Shown one piece after another: positions 60,759-64,000 of a DNA stretch of 64,000 nt. The stretch's first letter is position 1, and the number at the start of each line of letters is the position of its first letter. Source of the DNA: Eopsaltria australis (taxonomy: Eukaryota > Chordata > Aves > Passeriformes > Petroicidae). Under the pieces are notes generated by a model. That model worked only from the letters and a program-made list of their open reading frames with translations. It was not told the DNA's origin and did not search any database. The stretch is taken from the NCBI GenBank assembly GCA_034509425.1, contig JAVTVJ010000490.1, positions 372,001 through 436,000 of the forward strand, written 5' to 3'. A program made the translations under genes and the position numbers.

Positions 60759-61883
60759 CTGACACAATGGGAAACGCAATGGTGAGGGAGGATCCTGTGG
60801 CAGGGACAGGCAGGCAGTGTTCCCAAACACACACTGCTATTTTTAAAGGAGAGCTGTCTTATGGAACAGATGACTTAGTGCTGCAGTCTCAGACAGGAAG
60901 TGTGAATGTGTGTTCTGTTAGCTGGGCAAGCAGGGAGATTATATTAATTATTATTTTTGAAATGGAGAGGCAGTGGGCACAAGACACCAGGCTGGAAAGA
61001 AGAGCAGCAAGTCAAGGCACAAACATCCTGGAAGAAAAAAAAAAAAAACAATCCTAAATCTCCTGAAATTTTCATGGCTATTGTATTTCCATTAGAAACC
61101 CTGAAAACCTGATCAAATAAGCTTTCTGCTTCTCCCTGGCTGGCATGCTGTACAAAGCCATCAGTGACTCATGATTTATTACAGAAATTCTCTGATAACT
61201 CTGTGCTACCCATCCCCATGGAAGAGGACATGAATTTCATGCCACACCACAGTTCAGTGCTGTCAGCTCACACCCTTCACTATGAGTACCCTACCACTTC
61301 ACACTTCACTTGTTTCTCCAGATTCTGTAGCAAAACCACTGGAAAGAAACTTAGTGATGAAAACCCACAGAGCCCTCCAATTTTACTTTATTTTTTTTTG
61401 CCCTGACTGGTTATGGAGACAGTCCTGAACATTCGGGACTAGAAAACCAGAAATTCCCTATCAATACAAGAAGAAAGTTGCAAATAAGCATCTTCAAACC
61501 CTGCCTTTTGGAAGAATTTTCATGATTTCTAAAAATTTAGCATTGGCAAGATCAATTTTAAAAATCACTTCAGATCTGGGCACTTTCCAGAAACTGCCCA
61601 GAAACCAAAGAGTTTTAAAGCACAGGGCTGGTTTAGCTTGCTGTTCCTAATAACAATAACAGCAATAATAATAATATCAGTTCTTGGATAACTTTTCATT
61701 AGATTTTAATAATTACAGTCAAGATTAGCTTAGCCTAATAATTAAGACTTGGCAGTGAGTAGGTTTTTTTGGATTGGTTTGGTTTTTTATTTGTTTGCTA
61801 TTTTTAAAGTCTTTTTAAAAGCCTTTTAAAGGCTCTCCAGCAATGAATGCAAAGCTTGATTTATGATGCAATATGGAAGAAGG

Positions 61884-61906
61884 AAGGAAAAAATGCAATT
61901 TTCCTT
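61884..61906. other. Short perfect hairpin beside the T/C tract
   Basis: AAGGAAAA and TTTTCCTT form an 8-bp stem around the 7-base loop AATGCAA, just upstream of the long T/C tract. Biological role unknown. Confidence 0.5.
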
Positions 61907-61913
61907 CTGTTGG

Positions 61914-61931
61914 TTTTTTTCCTTTTTTTTT

Positions 61932-61962
<31 letters not shown>

Positions 61963-61963
61963 T
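61914..61963. repeat. 50-bp T-rich polypyrimidine tract
   Basis: Fifty bases with only T and C on the plus strand: runs of 7 to 13 T broken by single or paired C. Confidence 0.95.
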
Positions 61964-62893
61964 GAGTTGTTTTGTTACCTGCTGGGTCCTCAGTAACCCT
62001 CACTGTGATCAGTATTCCAGAGGTGTGATAGCTGCATCCAAGCAGAAGTCCTGGCTCCATATGGCATTTTCTGCAGCAGCAAGGATGCTCTATGCTCCCT
62101 CACTTTTCACTTCCTCCCTCATATCAGTTCAGTTGCACCCTCGTGGAGCTGTTACAACTCAACAAACCAGATCTCTAAATCAACTGAGGTGGGAAAAAAA
62201 AACAATCAACACAGGTAAACCTTTCTACTGCTTGTTTCTGCCACTTCACATTTCCAAAATATCACCTAAAATCTCCTCAGGTCCACTGCTTTCAGGAGGC
62301 TGGTATAAATGGTTTTTTTTGACCACAGAGTCTAAATAATTTAGGATTTAATCTGGAAAGCACTACTTGCTGCCATGGGTCAGGCTGATTTGGCACATAT
62401 TCTTCAGCCTTATCATCAGCTTGGCCTTTAAAGGAAAAAAAAACAAATTAGAGAGCATAATCTCTTCTTCCAGTAAGTGCCAAGAAATTCAACTTTCATT
62501 CATTTTGTTACAGAACTAAACAGCTGTTTCTTGGAATAAAGGAATTATGGCCCCTCTCAAACTGACTTCTTGCATTTGCTGCCTGTATAAGGATATCCAA
62601 ACATGATCAGCCTGAGTTCATTCAGGTGATGTCTCCTGGCTGAAGCAAGAGAGGGGAAAAAATACCTGTTAACAATAGCCATGTATTTAACTTCTGTTTT
62701 AACCTACTGGTAGAGTAATGCTTGGCTTAAATATCAAAAGTTTTTAAGTTAAACTTATAAAAGTACTTCACAAGGGAGGTTCTAATCAGTCATTGAATAT
62801 ATGCTCCTCTCCAAACTGTTCCACAATTTTCTCATCACTTCTACCCAGATAATTTTTATTTATTTCATTCAAAGTGTCTCTCTCTCCCCACAG

Positions 62894-62971
62894 ATGGGGT
62901 TTTGGCTGGTGGGATTGGCCACCTCAGGGATTTGCAGCTATGAGCTGCTGTTTAAGCCAGATCCCAAGTAA
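62894..62971 (+). other. Exon-like interval ending in a stop (speculative)
   Basis: TGTCTCTCTCTCCCCACAG directly precedes 62894 and is one of the best acceptor sequences in the window. The frame starting there encodes 25 residues, a hydrophobic MGFWLVGLATSGI followed by a polar end, then TAA. It could be a terminal coding exon or a chance acceptor. The other two frames also stay open for 15 and 40 codons, so the reading frame is uncertain. Confidence 0.18.
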
Positions 62972-63168
62972 TGAAAAATTGCTCCCCATTTTGGGCAGGG
63001 TTTGGCCGTTTTTGTGATTTTCCTCCCCTGGTGCAGTTGCAGTTTGAAGCAGACAGTTCTAAAATGCCCAGAGCAGGGAACAGCTGCTTCCCAAGGCACA
63101 GGGAGCCAGGAACTGAGAGTGACAAACCAGACAGGAGGTCCAGGACCTCCCTGGCCACATCCCTGCAG

Positions 63169-63250
63169 CTCCCCAAAGGGAGGCCAGCCCAGGGATGGCA
63201 CCGAGCTTCAGCTGAAAGTCCAGATCCTCAGGGAAGTTCATGGTGATGAG
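63169..63250 (+). other. Exon-like interval with both splice sites (speculative)
   Basis: GGCCACATCCCTGCAG precedes the interval and GATGAG|GTAAGG ends it. The 82 nt are open in one frame (1 nt, 27 codons), with a charged helix-like middle (TELQLKVQILREV). It lies 0.2 kb downstream of the previous candidate, in the same orientation, within a GC-richer stretch. If real it could be an alternative or neighbouring exon. The peptide is unknown to me. Confidence 0.2.
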
Positions 63251-64000
63251 GTAAGGTGAAGGAAGTCCAAGGAAGTCAAGGTTGGATCAGGTCTGGATAG
63301 TCCTGTCCCTGCCATGCTGGCCCATGGTGACAAGGCAAGTCCCAGTCAAGCTGGGAGGTGTCTGAGTCCAGATCAGTGGTGACCATGTCCAAACACAGCT
63401 GTGGCTGGCAAAAGGCAGATATTCCTGACTCAGGCCGAGGCTGGAGGGCCAGGACTGGACACAAATACAGGTGGTGTCCTGTCCCGGTTTGAAGGACACC
63501 CTCAGTGCCCTCAGGACTCTGTTTCTGCCCCCTGGTTGTAAAGGGAACAGCGACAAGCTCAGACATCTGCAGCTCATCACATTTATCTCCCATCAGATCC
63601 AACATCCGTGTTTTCCTGGGTCTGTCTTGATTCATAGCCTAAAATGAAACTCTGCTTCAGAGAAAACCTTTCACCTCAGTTGGAAGCAGGGCACTTTTGG
63701 AAACTGGAATACAAGCTATTCATTGCTATTTAGTTTCCATAGGAGGGATACACTGCTTTCACAGAAGGGAGTAACTCTATTAGACAATCTCTCCTTAGGA
63801 TCTTTTAAGATCTGTCTGCTCTTGCCTTCAGGGCAGGAAGCAAGTTGAGGTCAGTGAAATCCAACCTGATGCTGCTGAAATGCTGGAACTGAAGAGTCAA
63901 ACTAGAATTTGCCTTCCTGGAAAGCATAACAGGCATTATTTAGGAAGGTGGCATGAAGCCTTCACTAATAGTTTGACTCCTTAAGACACGGAAAATCCAT
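63251..64000. other. GC-richer unique sequence, no gene seen
   Basis: Open frames on the minus strand at 63276-63635 (119 and 97 codons) overlap each other in different phases, which suggests composition, not coding. A short TCCCGGTTTGAAGGACA at 63481 recalls the start of some avian LTRs, but no further LTR sequence follows. Confidence 0.4.

Larger units (their letters stand above)
60759..62893. other. Unique AT-rich sequence with homopolymer tracts, no gene seen
   Basis: An A14 run lies at 61035-61048 and AAT/AAC units at 61650-61679. The T/C tract at 61914-61963 is listed separately. No gene was recognised. Confidence 0.5.

Noticed and set aside
63478..63510. Possible LTR start (TCCCGGTTTGAAGGACA)
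   Set aside because: Only about 17 bases resemble the start of some avian LTRs from memory. No polyadenylation region, second LTR or internal sequence.
1..64000. CRISPR arrays, operons, ribosome binding sites, origins, attachment sites
   Set aside because: Looked for and not seen. The sequence is vertebrate nuclear DNA, and the tandem repeats found are micro- or minisatellites without spacer structure.

Overview
The window looks like ordinary nuclear DNA of a bird, most likely a passerine. It is moderately AT-rich and CpG-poor, and it carries many 5'-truncated CR1 LINE 3' ends, the dominant avian retroposon. One element near 14.9-15.05 kb has a degraded tRNA-Ile head joined to a CR1-like tail. 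That is the architecture of the tRNA-Ile/CR1 SINEs (TguSINE1 type) described from passerine genomes, and it is the best taxonomic clue here. No bacterial, phage, plasmid or organelle signature was seen.

I find no protein-coding gene I can name. The long open frames are mostly chance or run through CR1 copies, and the window is best read as intergenic or intronic. A few short exon-like intervals have good splice consensus at one or both ends with an open frame between. They lie at 1561-1626 (+), 24485-24553 (-), 60679-60758 (-), 62894-62971 (+) and 63169-63250 (+). All are low-confidence, because such pairs also arise by chance in 64 kb.

Layout: 0-9 kb is unique sequence with two minus-strand CR1 pieces and a G-rich 7-bp tandem repeat at the left edge. 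9-21.4 kb is repeat-dense: eight CR1 fragments plus the SINE, with three minus-oriented retroposons packed into 14.5-15.5 kb and an internally expanded CR1 at 20.96-21.40 kb. 21.4-26 kb is unique and includes a GC-richer stretch around 24.3-25.1 kb. 26-30 kb holds four CR1 pieces. 30-42 kb is mainly unique with two short CR1 ends and two minisatellites near 30.6-31.0 kb. 42-44.3 kb has two minus CR1 copies and an AT palindrome follows the first. 44.3-56.8 kb is the longest stretch without a recognisable retroposon. 56.8-58.9 kb holds two CR1 pieces and, between them, the longest open frame of the window. 58.9-64 kb is unique with a long T/C tract and a GC-richer right end.

The CR1 copies fall into three tail classes by their 3'-terminal sequence. 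Thirteen point to the minus strand and seven to the plus strand. There is no operon-like organisation and no new multi-gene system is visible.
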